Source: Parelaphostrongylus tenuis (lineage: Eukaryota > Nematoda > Chromadorea > Rhabditida > Metastrongylidae). From it: 64,000 bases of DNA. Position numbers and translations under genes: made by a program. The notes beneath the pieces are model-generated. The model saw nothing but the letters and a program-made list of their open reading frames with translations. It had not been told where the DNA came from and ran no database searches. Location of the stretch: assembly GCA_019055375.1 (NCBI GenBank), contig JAHQIW010004438.1:124001-188000 (forward strand), in the 5' to 3' direction. Shown here piece after piece: positions 30,201 through 34,600 of the stretch (within the stretch, counting starts at the first letter, position 1; every line of letters starts with the position of its first letter).

Positions 30201-31617
30201 TAAAATTCTGTTTTACATCGGCTGAGCGATTCAACTATTACTTTTTTGAAAGTATGAAAAGTTCATGATGGCGCAGAGAAAATTTTTCGGGATTAGAGTC
30301 AAACGTTGACTCTGGAGCCTCTTTTGAAGCTGAGAAACAAATCTTAATTGAATAACAAAAATCGTACTTCCTCATGGGGCGCAAAAAGATTAATTGATCG
30401 ACCTCACTGATAGAACGGCCACATCCGCACTGGGCCTTGCTCAGTAGAATAGTCAAAAGCCGTCTCTCGCGTATGTAAATTTGATCCTATTATTCCCGAT
30501 GCACTACAGAGAAACGGTCTTTTCAGAAAATAAGCACAGCGTTGGAATCCTAGAATCCTACGCTATCGAAAGATTACCAGTAGTCTAAAGAAAGAGCTCT
30601 GTCTTGCGAGGAAAGTGGTTGTGTGTAAACCAAAGGTTTTCTTTCTGTAACAACGTTAGGAATGATTTTTTTTTTCAGACGCCGCGCACCACGCTAGTCA
30701 GACATCTAAGCTTGCGAATGATTACGAACATTCTTATGAAAAGTTCTTGTCCAATAAATGGATCGCATATTCCTTTGTCCCTTAAATGGACGAGTACCTA
30801 TAACCTGCATTTATTTGATCCTCCTGCTTTGTAAAGATGGCACGATGTTGAAATACGCATGAAAAAATTCAGTAATGCGCAAAACTTCGACATTATGAGG
30901 GAGTTGAATCCGCTTTTCACCCTTACCGCTTACCAGACAGAACTTGTTAAGAATTAGTTGGTGAGAGCTTCGATAGTTCATGTCGGAGAAGGAGTGGTCG
31001 CAAAGCTGCGGTTTTGGTAGTGTATTGGAAGCGTGCGCCCCAGTTAGAATGAAACGCGGGTCCAACTTCCGAATGAAGTTGGTTTTTTGGGTACCACTCA
31101 GCCTTCTTAGAAGTGCTGCGTTGTAAAAGGACTGGCATTATAGAAATTTCTGAGCCAATCAATTGATATACGCCTGGAAATCGCTACATATCGGGCGAAA
31201 AGCCCAAAAGGCGCCTGACTTTTGTACAGGTCAAGTGTCCCAAATGTGTTAAAAAAATGAAGTAATTTCACCAACCCCGAAATTTCTTTGGTGGACTTTC
31301 CGGTCGTCCATCTCTCAATTCCACTATGCATCGATCGTCGACCAAGCTATAATTTCCAAAAACAAGTGAAAATGTGTGAATTTAAACTTTTGGAAAGGAG
31401 ATCTTCCAACAAGCAACCTTTCAATTTTGATTTGATGCGCGATTCATAAAACATTTTTGAGAAGAAAAGTTATACAAACCCCAATGTGCTGAGGAAACCT
31501 CGTAGATCAGCCGTTTCTTCTGTATAGAGTGAAATAATATCACCAAAATGTAATAATGATGTGTTCCCGTTGTCCATACTCATACAGAATGATCTATTCA
31601 GAAGTAGACGTGACATG
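53..31617 (-). CDS. itr-1: Inositol 1,4,5-trisphosphate receptor, N-terminal part, multi-exon, 3' end outside window
   Basis: This is a ligand-gated calcium release channel of the endoplasmic reticulum; it opens when IP3 made by phospholipase C binds its N-terminal core. Twenty-eight exons (about 3.36 kb, roughly 1,120 codons) can be chained on the minus strand with compatible phases at nearly every junction. In order they encode the suppressor and MIR domains, the IP3-binding beta and alpha domains, RIH-type helical repeats and the start of the regulatory region. Contact residues known from the mammalian receptor are kept: the Arg pair in FLRMTNR, the basic set in [10 protein letters not shown] and YRK in SYRKNQEF. 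Family members are about 2,700-2,900 residues, so the remaining C-terminal part, including the pore, lies before position 1. Two small exons are missing from the model. Introns reach over 4 kb and carry transposons. Caenorhabditis itr-1 is known to use several promoters; which apply here is not visible. Identification of the family is very secure; individual splice sites are inferred. Confidence 0.95.
596..694 (-). CDS. itr-1: itr-1 exon, helical region
   Basis: 33 codons, phase 0-0. [20 protein letters not shown] and [13 protein letters not shown] match [33 protein letters not shown]. Acceptor is ATG-proximal CTTCAG... reading CTTCAG|ATGACG; donor CAG|GTCACA. Confidence 0.95.
1176..1291 (-). 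CDS. itr-1: itr-1 exon, helical region
   Basis: [18 protein letters not shown] followed by [10 protein letters not shown] parallels LDFEHIEEQAEGIF...FLRVLLHL. Acceptor TTATTCAG, donor CAG|GTATTA. The first codon (Asn) is completed across the junction. Confidence 0.88.
1369..1471 (-). CDS. itr-1: itr-1 exon, helical region
   Basis: [20 protein letters not shown] matches [21 protein letters not shown]. Acceptor TTTTAG, donor A|GTATGT. The intron before it (1,472-3,163) holds a mariner fossil. Confidence 0.94.
1536..1575. repeat. GT/GTAT microsatellite
   Basis: Plus strand GTGTGTGTGCG then ATGTATGTATGTATGTA, in the itr-1 intron upstream (on the plus strand) of the mariner fossil. Confidence 0.85.
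2160..2880 (+). mobile_element. Decayed mariner-family transposase fossil, antisense to itr-1
   Basis: Plus-strand translation, across several stops and frameshifts, gives mariner transposase blocks in order. These are the helix-turn-helix piece [10 protein letters not shown], then [11 protein letters not shown], then [12 protein letters not shown], then REQLRKL, then [18 protein letters not shown] and finally LTEFL...SFWEKGL. The segment that should hold the central catalytic Asp is scrambled, so it cannot be active. It lies wholly in an itr-1 intron. A second copy of the same lineage is at 41.86-43.37 kb. Confidence 0.85.
3164..3354 (-). CDS. itr-1: itr-1 exon, variable loop and start of next helical repeat
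   Basis: A Ser/Asn/Gly-rich loop ([17 protein letters not shown]) is followed by [14 protein letters not shown], which aligns with VMDTKLKIIEILQ. The loop replaces a region that also varies in length between vertebrate isoforms. Acceptor TTTTTTTCAG, donor CAA|GTAAGA. Confidence 0.92.
3423..3540 (-). CDS. itr-1: itr-1 exon, helical region
   Basis: [20 protein letters not shown] and [10 protein letters not shown] match [31 protein letters not shown]. Acceptor is AATTAAAG, weaker than most here. Donor G|GTGAGT. Confidence 0.92.
3541..5462 (-). other. itr-1 intron
   Basis: A 1.9-kb intron. It contains a truncated half of the foldback MITE (about 4,781-4,930) and a dispersed repeat around 4,985-5,110 that recurs at about 20,790-20,930 and in part at 23,215-23,250. 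No coding exon is supported. Confidence 0.6.
4781..4930 (+). repeat. Truncated copy of the foldback MITE family
   Basis: One arm only. It carries TAATCATTATTTGAGCC, TTATAGAGCCCGATACACGT and GTTTCAA..., the signature words of the family seen complete at 20.3, 56.9 and 58.5 kb. The complementary arm is missing. Confidence 0.65.
5463..5573 (-). CDS. itr-1: itr-1 exon, RIH region
   Basis: 37 codons, phase 0-0. [20 protein letters not shown] and KNKLTYE parallel TMEFVEEYLRDVVCQRFPF...KNKLTFE. Acceptor TTTTCAG, donor GAG|GTGGGT. Confidence 0.92.
5567..5854 (-). CDS. Possible small secreted-type ORF inside an itr-1 intron (doubtful)
   Basis: A 95-codon open frame begins with an ATG and a hydrophobic [16 protein letters not shown] that looks like a signal peptide. 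A Cys-containing block ([19 protein letters not shown]) sits in the second half. It lies in the intron between the exons at 5,998 and 5,573 and overlaps the latter by a few bases in another frame. I do not recognise a family. It could be a chance ORF, an unspliced pseudo-exon or a nested gene; no promoter or homologue was established. Confidence 0.15.
   Translation of the reverse strand: MKTILFAIMLIAELSGPYIDIQESLGGKDPTLLHDNIHHYLMRYLPKFSRTEKKCYRCTSAGCANLKICYFSEADDNTVFSVKYHIITNARLFRF
5998..6070 (-). CDS. itr-1: itr-1 exon, linker region
   Basis: Short exon coding [20 protein letters not shown] and FATD, in the place of [22 protein letters not shown]. Phase with both neighbours is exact. Acceptor AGTTTCAG, donor GAT|GTATGT. 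Confidence 0.82.
6145..6294 (-). CDS. itr-1: itr-1 exon, RIH region
   Basis: [20 protein letters not shown] then HLHVVRG and [11 protein letters not shown] match [27 protein letters not shown]...YARLWSEIP. Acceptor TTTTTCAG, donor TC|GTAAGT. An earlier GT after GAG is rejected because the phase would not fit the next exon. Confidence 0.96.
6359..6478 (-). CDS. itr-1: itr-1 exon, RIH region
   Basis: [18 protein letters not shown] and LPAELVLKC match YQLNLFARMCLDRQYLAI...LDVDLILRC. Acceptor TATTATAG, donor AA|GTGCGT. The frame is open further upstream, but that stretch has no family similarity. Confidence 0.94.
7912..8515. mobile_element. Large palindromic (snap-back) MITE
   Basis: The two halves are inverted copies of about 300 bp each that meet near 8,215 at GGATGTGTCAAACACATCC. 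Left words such as GCGTATGTAGTTTTAGTCTA and GCGCGAGATCTCGCG reappear inverted on the right (TAGACTAAAACTACATACGC and CACGAGATCTCGCGCC), with scattered substitutions. No open frame shows transposase similarity, so it is a non-autonomous element. Its exact ends and target duplication were not resolved. Confidence 0.85.
8861..8868 (-). other. Non-canonical GC splice donor
   Basis: The minus strand reads AG|GCGAGT at the exon end. With acceptor TATTATAG at 6,479 it joins TAT-AG to G-CAT-CAG and recreates YYRHQLDL, conserved in the family. The nearest GT, four bases on, breaks the frame. GC-AG introns with otherwise strong donor consensus are known in nematodes. Confidence 0.7.
8869..8981 (-). CDS. 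itr-1: itr-1 exon before a GC-AG intron
   Basis: [20 protein letters not shown] then AETAKE and FLDYYR, equivalent to [27 protein letters not shown]...LSYYR. Acceptor AATGTTTAG. The only donor that keeps the conserved YYRHQLDL junction is AG|GCGAGT, so this exon seems to be followed by a GC-AG intron. Confidence 0.9.
9299..9422 (-). CDS. itr-1: itr-1 exon, RIH region
   Basis: [15 protein letters not shown] and QELICNSVL...DILMETKM align with RFLDYLSDLCVSM...[21 protein letters not shown]. Acceptor AATTGCAG, donor ATG|GTCAGT. The frame stays open to 9,263, but the run after the donor ends in an acceptor-like TTTTTTTTCAG and was left out. Confidence 0.94.
9990..10129 (-). CDS. itr-1: itr-1 exon, IP3-binding core alpha domain / RIH region
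   Basis: [20 protein letters not shown] and [13 protein letters not shown] match [24 protein letters not shown]...FVSLVRKNREP. Acceptor TTATTTAG, donor AA|GTAAGT. Confidence 0.96.
10231..10294 (-). CDS. itr-1: itr-1 exon, IP3-binding core alpha domain
   Basis: A short 64-base exon coding [20 protein letters not shown]. The YRK triplet equals Y567-R568-K569, ligand contacts in mouse receptor type 1. Acceptor CGTTTAG, donor CAG|GTGGGT. Confidence 0.94.
10365..10507 (-). CDS. itr-1: itr-1 exon, IP3-binding core alpha domain
   Basis: [14 protein letters not shown] and [13 protein letters not shown] match IFKLLQAPFTD...ICRLCYRVL. The chosen donor, TTAAG|GTTGGA, gives LLR joined to [10 protein letters not shown], exactly paralleling VLRHSQQDYRKNQ. 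The open frame continues past the donor but loses similarity. Confidence 0.94.
10695..10836 (-). CDS. itr-1: itr-1 exon, IP3-binding core alpha domain
   Basis: [15 protein letters not shown] then [16 protein letters not shown]. The latter aligns with NRERQKLMREQNILKQ and keeps the residues equivalent to R504, Q507, K508 and R511, which hold IP3 in the mammalian structures. Acceptor ATATTTCAG, donor CAG|GTCAGC. Confidence 0.96.
10837..12365 (-). other. itr-1 intron, nothing recognised
   Basis: AT-rich sequence with a run of degenerate GAATGAATGA-type steps near 12,200-12,300. No exon or recognisable element was found. Confidence 0.55.
12366..12463 (-). CDS. itr-1: itr-1 exon, IP3-binding core alpha domain start
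   Basis: [18 protein letters not shown] is nearly identical to the [14 protein letters not shown] hinge between beta and alpha domains of the ligand-binding core. Acceptor CTTACAG, donor AA|GTAGGT, ending in phase 2. Confidence 0.95.
13289..13525 (-). repeat. tRNA-derived SINE, family 1
   Basis: Read on the minus strand, it starts with a tRNA-like head (GTAGCCAAGTGGTTGCGATG, an A-box form), has TGGAGCCAAACTCCACCCC, then GTCAACAACAACGTCCTGTG. It ends in a shared tail, AGAAGTACTGGGACCTGCAC, followed by AAAAAAAGCACTG. Three other copies in this window share head, body and tail. Confidence 0.75.
13700..13840 (-). repeat. tRNA-derived SINE-like repeat, family 2
   Basis: On the minus strand: CATGTGGCGCAGTGGTTAGA (A box) and ATGGTTCGATCTCGCGCTCA (B box), followed by a tail containing ACTAAATTGGTACCAGACAG. 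The GTTAGAGGTGC and GGTTCGAT words recur at 15.57 and 63.2 kb. Confidence 0.65.
14280..14370 (-). CDS. itr-1: itr-1 exon, IP3-binding core
   Basis: [20 protein letters not shown] and [10 protein letters not shown], with the family's DKEAFAIVPVSPAEV block at its end. Acceptor TGTTTCAG, donor GAG|GTTTGT, phase 2 to 0. Confidence 0.95.
14891..14997 (-). CDS. itr-1: itr-1 exon, IP3-binding core beta domain
   Basis: [20 protein letters not shown] followed by VHATNA matches [24 protein letters not shown]. The acceptor TTTTTCTAG keeps phase 0 with the previous exon. The donor AG|GTACGT splits a Ser codon completed by the next exon. Confidence 0.95.
15556..15660 (+). repeat. tRNA-derived SINE-like repeat, family 2
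   Basis: Plus strand GTTGTGGAGTGGTTAGAGGT then CTTTGGTTCGATTCAGCGCC: A-box and B-box words about 40 bases apart, as in a tRNA. It lies in an itr-1 intron. Confidence 0.6.
15866..15978 (-). CDS. itr-1: itr-1 exon, IP3-binding core beta domain
   Basis: [13 protein letters not shown] and [12 protein letters not shown] match MVYSLVSVPEG...IFELDPTTL. Acceptor TTTTACAG, donor AAG|GTTTGA. It begins with two bases of a codon, so its upstream partner must end in phase 1. Confidence 0.88.
15979..18523 (-). other. itr-1 intron region with an unresolved small exon
   Basis: The flanking exons cannot be joined in phase, so at least one short exon should lie here. A peptide ending with Cys-Gly-Cys-Gln around 17,240-17,320 has a plausible CACTTCAG acceptor but no family similarity. 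Otherwise AT-rich with nothing recognised. Confidence 0.5.
18524..18634 (-). CDS. itr-1: itr-1 exon, IP3-binding core beta domain (3' edge uncertain)
   Basis: [20 protein letters not shown] and [12 protein letters not shown] match [31 protein letters not shown]. The acceptor is a long T run ending CAG. The donor is uncertain: ACA|GTAAAA at 18,523 gives this end, while reading through to CG|GTACTG would extend the exon to 18,426. Neither phase joins the next recognised exon, so a small exon must lie between them. Confidence 0.85.
18965..19062 (-). repeat. tRNA-derived SINE-like repeat, family 2 (degenerate)
   Basis: Minus strand GGAGCGCAGTGATGAAGAGT and GCTGGTTCGATTTCGACCCT. Spacing suits A and B boxes. 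More diverged than the copy at 13.7 kb. Confidence 0.5.
19368..19526 (-). CDS. itr-1: itr-1 exon, IP3-binding core beta domain
   Basis: 53 codons, phase 0-0. [19 protein letters not shown] followed by [20 protein letters not shown] is the ligand-binding beta-domain loop. The two Arg residues equivalent to R265 and R269 of the mouse receptor, which contact the IP3 phosphates, are present; the intervening TTG is MTN here. Acceptor CTTTCAG, donor CAA|GTGAGT. The peptide also reads open beyond the donor but diverges from the family there. Confidence 0.96.
20329..20726. mobile_element. Foldback (snap-back) MITE, complete copy with 12-bp target duplication
   Basis: Inverted arms of about 170 bp, e.g. 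TTGTGGGGACTGGAGCACCC on the right against GGGTGCTCCAGTCCCCACAA on the left, meet around a short centre at 20,490-20,510. Outer words are GCCTGATAATCATTATTTGA on the left and AATAATGATTGTCAGGCATA on the right, with about 45 bp extra on the right only. The flanks are the direct repeat TAACAATTCATT (20,317-20,328 and 20,727-20,738). No coding capacity. Long terminal repeats plus a 9-12 bp duplication point to Mutator-like/foldback DNA transposons. Confidence 0.88.
21815..22575. mobile_element. Probable inverted-repeat MITE
   Basis: About 60 bp near 21,820-21,885 (AATTTTGTTTCGCATCAAGG then TTTTCTCGCCGGATAAAG) recur inverted near 22,508-22,565 (TTTATCCGGCGAGAAATACA then TGTGAAACAAAATATTC). A nested weaker pair, AGTGAAAAGAAGATTA and TAATCTTCTTTTGACTG, lies inside. 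No transposase reading frame. Confidence 0.55.
23316..23358. repeat. TA microsatellite
   Basis: About 40 bp of TATATA with inserted TATTA units, within an itr-1 intron. Confidence 0.9.
23973..24056 (-). CDS. itr-1: itr-1 exon, MIR domain
   Basis: 28 codons, phase 0-0. [20 protein letters not shown] corresponds to the VNSVNCNTSWKIVLFMKW segment. It uses an AAG acceptor (TCTTTAAG) and a strong GTAAGC donor after codons for VVKS, joining to GDVVRLF in the next exon. Confidence 0.9.
24135..24260 (-). CDS. itr-1: itr-1 exon, MIR domain
   Basis: 42 codons, phase 0-0. It begins [12 protein letters not shown] and continues with [13 protein letters not shown], equivalent to the family's VVLNPVNAGQPLHASSH region. 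Acceptor TTTTTGCAG, donor GAG|GTTTGT. Similarity is weaker here than in neighbouring exons, but length, phase and order all fit. Confidence 0.85.
24581..24661 (-). CDS. itr-1: itr-1 exon, suppressor/MIR domain
   Basis: 27 codons, phase 0-0. [17 protein letters not shown]...VIGDS matches the conserved [24 protein letters not shown] stretch. Acceptor ATTTCAG, donor AGT|GTAAGA. Confidence 0.95.
25370..25845. mobile_element. Inverted-repeat MITE with an internal copy of its own flank
   Basis: Arms of about 165 bp: TAGCAAGGAGGGAGGCGTAT near 25,497 is inverted as ATACGCCTCCCTCCTTGTTA near 25,692, and the outer ATAAATTTCTGAGAATG matches CATTCTTAGAAATTTAT. The sequence GCGACTGTTTTTGAAACCTC with the following 40 bp sits between the arms (about 25,600-25,660). 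It nearly repeats what lies just left of the element (25,335-25,395). Confidence 0.75.
26123..26272 (-). CDS. itr-1: itr-1 exon, suppressor/MIR domain
   Basis: Exactly 50 codons in phase 0-0. The peptide contains [20 protein letters not shown] followed by YVTVQK and ERNAMK, matching the family's GTVIQYGxxIQLLHxKSNKYLTV...EKNAM block. Acceptor CATTACAG, donor AAA|GTCAGT. Confidence 0.95.
26273..28013 (-). other. itr-1 intron, nothing recognised
   Basis: Apart from a short tandem of GAATTATAGCTATAAAAGT near 26,775-26,818 and a GC-richer patch near 26,830-26,960 that may be an old repeat, nothing is recognisable. Confidence 0.5.
28014..28150 (-). CDS. itr-1: itr-1 exon, suppressor domain
   Basis: Acceptor CGTTTCAG, donor AAG|GTCCAA. 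The peptide starts [19 protein letters not shown], which is the conserved DCLFKxCPMNRYSAQKQ block of IP3 receptors. It starts with two bases of the Asp codon, so the preceding exon must end in phase 1, whereas exon 1 ends in phase 0. A short exon coding for the family's VDDRC...PPKKFR segment is therefore missing between them. Confidence 0.92.
29443..29677 (-). repeat. tRNA-derived SINE, family 1
   Basis: Minus-strand copy with head CGTGGCCGAGTGACTGTGAT, the body CAGTCAGCAAGAACGCCC and the tail AAAAGTACTAGGATTCGCAC. It lies in the 28.15-31.48 kb itr-1 intron. Confidence 0.7.
30055..30786. mobile_element. Mariner-like MITE with long imperfect terminal repeats
   Basis: Left end AAGGCGACAAATGAATATTC and right end (inverted) AAGGGACAAAGGAATATGCG. 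Terminal repeats extend about 120 bp through AACTTTTGGTAGGAGTTTTA and its inverted partner. The interior has AGAAAATAAGCACAGCGTTG and AAAGAAAGAGCTCTGTC, shared with the copy at 42.0-42.9 kb. No transposase frame remains. Confidence 0.7.
31476..31617 (-). CDS. itr-1: itr-1 exon 1 (first recognised exon)
   Basis: Encodes the start of the suppressor domain, with [11 protein letters not shown] and GFLSTLGF matching the extreme N-terminus of IP3 receptors. An ATG at 31,616 lies one base after a TTTTTCAG acceptor, and a second Met pair (MSM) follows 11 residues on, closer to where the family usually begins. The acceptor directly before the ATG suits spliced-leader addition, but a cis-spliced upstream exon is also possible. 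The donor reads TTT|GTATAA and ends in phase 0. Confidence 0.8.
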
Positions 31618-31630
31618 CTGAAAAACATAG
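31618..31630 (-). promoter_or_regulatory. Candidate trans-splice (spliced leader) acceptor before itr-1 exon 1
   Basis: The sequence reads, on the minus strand, a T-rich run ending in TTTTTCAG and then C-ATG. Nematode mRNAs commonly receive a spliced leader at exactly such a site just upstream of the start codon. It could equally be an ordinary intron acceptor of an isoform with an upstream first exon. Confidence 0.35.
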
Positions 31631-34600
31631 TTTTTTCCAACTCTCCAAAAAATATTGGACTATGAATCTTTGCTGTTTGAGAAAAAGGCAACTTTTTTCA
31701 GATTTTTCGGATCTGGATGAAATTTTGGGGAAAAAGAAACCGGTTTATTTGAAACTTGGTGCATATTTTCATACTAGGATTTCCTATGGGAAAGAAAAAT
31801 TACTCAGAGAAAGACACATCACAAAACGCCTTATCAAGGTTAAACACCTCCTGATAAGTACTAATATTAGCAAAAAGAGCGAATAAATGAGACAAAGTCA
31901 TAAAGGCAAAAAAACTTCGAAGCACAATTCTTCAGATAGACTTGATCCCGTGTACTGTCTATAATATGCAGAACCTAACGAAAAGACGTTGATGTTAGCC
32001 GATTGACGTGTAATTTCTTTTGTCAAAGGGCGACCATCTCAGCATTTAGCACCTCGCCGATTCAGGATTATCATTCCCTTATCATTACCTCACTACCATT
32101 AAATGCAAAAGTTTCCTCCTCTCAATCTCTAGATTGCAAGTGATTTTATGATATGTTAAGAGATTTTTGTGGATACTAAGCTCTCATTGATACTGGGTGA
32201 TTCTCAATTTCAATAGCGAACAATGAATTGTTGGTAAACTACTTTGGTAATTAGTTAAAGCTGCTAGACTACCTTTTTTGAAAGAATTTTTTGAATGAAT
32301 TTTTCTCCTTTACTTGCATTACGAAAAAACCTTTCAATTCGAGTATTGGCTTGGATCATTATTTTGCCGTGATCACTAACTACACAAGAAGCTTTTTTTA
32401 CACGATTTTACGATGACGAGGAAGTGTTTATGAATACTACTAACTTGAAACTGTAAACATCAATTTCTGGAAAGTCACGTAAAATACTACCGTTTCCATT
32501 CGATAAATTTGAAAAAAAAAAACCAATTCAAAAGATATGAGAACGAGTCAACATAACTCTACTGACTGATTGCCTAAATTTTTCATTTGTTTAACTAGAA
32601 TCTTACTCATGAGTAGAGTAAAACTGAAGAGGAATAAATGGTGGTGCTCAAAATGAAGATGGAGGCTGTAGTGGAGATAGAAAAAAGCGCCCTGGTAAAC
32701 ATGTAGATAAATTATTTGAATGGTTGAAGAGAGTGTACGCGATTTTGCAAACTAAAAAGTAGGCGATTTTATTTCCGCAAGGAAAAGGTTCCTTGATTAC
32801 TTGAACACTTGGGCACTTGGACAGCTCGTCCCCACTATTAGTGTGATCGCCGGCATAGTTTCCATTCATTTCTGTCTGTCGCAGTTTCTTGCCCATAATA
32901 GTGGTCTATTCTGAGCCTGGTGAGGTAGACGAGGCCCAATCCGTGATTGCACACTCATCGCCAACTGCAGATGCAGGTGGTCGACGCTAGCCACAAATTC
33001 CGACCTTCGTTTGGGTGGTCTCCGAAGAGAACGCATGCAATCTCTTTGAATGCATTCTTATTATTTACGCCCATCGTCATGTGGCAAAACTCGTAGAGAG
33101 ATACAGCTTCAGGACCTAATAATATCACTGTCGATTTCCGTAAATCTGGTGGGTACAATCTACATGTACTTCTCGCAAAACATATGACGTCATGTCTTTA
33201 GAAAAAAAAACTCAGGCCAATGGAAAAGAATAGGAAGGACAAAAAACTCAAAGCATTGTGGTTTCTGCAGTATCGGCTTAGTCGTGGGTTCAGTGCCCAT
33301 CTGTGCTCCTTACATCATTTCAGTTGACAGATGACTGCTAATAGCACCGACAGGGTCAAAGTATGACCAAGACGAAGATAGAGTAAGGGTTGCGGCAGGC
33401 GCCTCGACTAACATGTGAGCCCTCCAGGGTCTCCACGGATTCGAAGCCTCGCCGGAATTACGAGTTTTGCTCGGATCTCAGCACCTTTGCCGCTGTATTT
33501 CATACCGTACCTTGCCTTGAAAAAAAGAAATTGACAGTAAATCACAGTCAAAATATAAGCAACCCTAATTTGAGAATTCTAAGGAAACAGAGAACGATAA
33601 GAGTAGGAGAAATTCAACAGAAACGCCGCCATTTGACGACGAATTCCGCTTGACGCTGATTCATCCGATAACGCGGCTCGGCTTCATTGTTGACGTCGAA
33701 TAGTTTCCATAACCACATTAGCGGAAGAGAATAAAATAAAAAAGAACTATTCGAAAGCTCACGTTAAAATCCATCGATTTGGATAGTGGCCACCAAATTA
33801 AACAATCAAATTGACCTTAATGGATATTATTGACTGATTGATCGATAATCCATAAACGTAATAGAACGACTGGGTCACGAATGAAACAGTTACAATTGAT
33901 ATAGAGATGATGCATCAATGAAAGACTAATTTGTTTAAGAACAAAAACGATATATTGAGAAGCCAAGCTGTCAAAACAAGGATAAAATGTTCAAAAAAGG
34001 GAGATTTTCCAAAAAGTTGCCGTCAATTCATATTTCAAAATGCACTGTACAATTATCATATAGTGCTACAGCGATCTGCAACAAAAGCACCGCAGTACAG
34101 TCAAATAATCATGGATTAAAAACATTATCTCTTCAGAAAATTTTGATAGAATCAAAAGAAAGAACAGAGGAAGATTAAAAAACAAACGCAAGAAAACGAT
34201 TCGAACGGCAGATGCCACGACAAAGAAACTGTTCACGGCGTTTACGATATTTCAGCTAAGGAAGATTCTAGGGGATTTGTGAACTATCAGTAGTTATCAA
34301 TTCAATTGAATATGCAGGCTAACGATTCTCACAGAATTTTTGCCTCGCCTCAAATAGTTATAAAGACATTCTTTAGGAGAACGAGATAAAATGAGAAAAA
34401 CTATGTACTATTTTGGCAAAGTAAAAAATTGACCACAACGAATTTATCGTAAACATATGAATGAAGAAGCTTTACAAGTGGATATATATGCATCGCAACC
34501 GACGAGTCACTCCTACGATCTCCTCGCCATCTATACCCTCAACGACTAAAAGCAGAAACAAAAAAAAATTAATGGCTTAACAGTAGAGATGAAAGTGTGA

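Larger units (their letters stand above)
28151..31475 (-). other. itr-1 intron region with an unresolved exon and two repeats
   Basis: Expected to hold a short exon (family segment VDDRC...PPKKFR) in phase 0 to 1, not located. It contains a SINE (29.44-29.68 kb), a mariner-like MITE (30.05-30.79 kb), a tRNA-like patch near 28,284-28,362 and another B-box-like repeat near 31,000-31,090. Confidence 0.55.
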
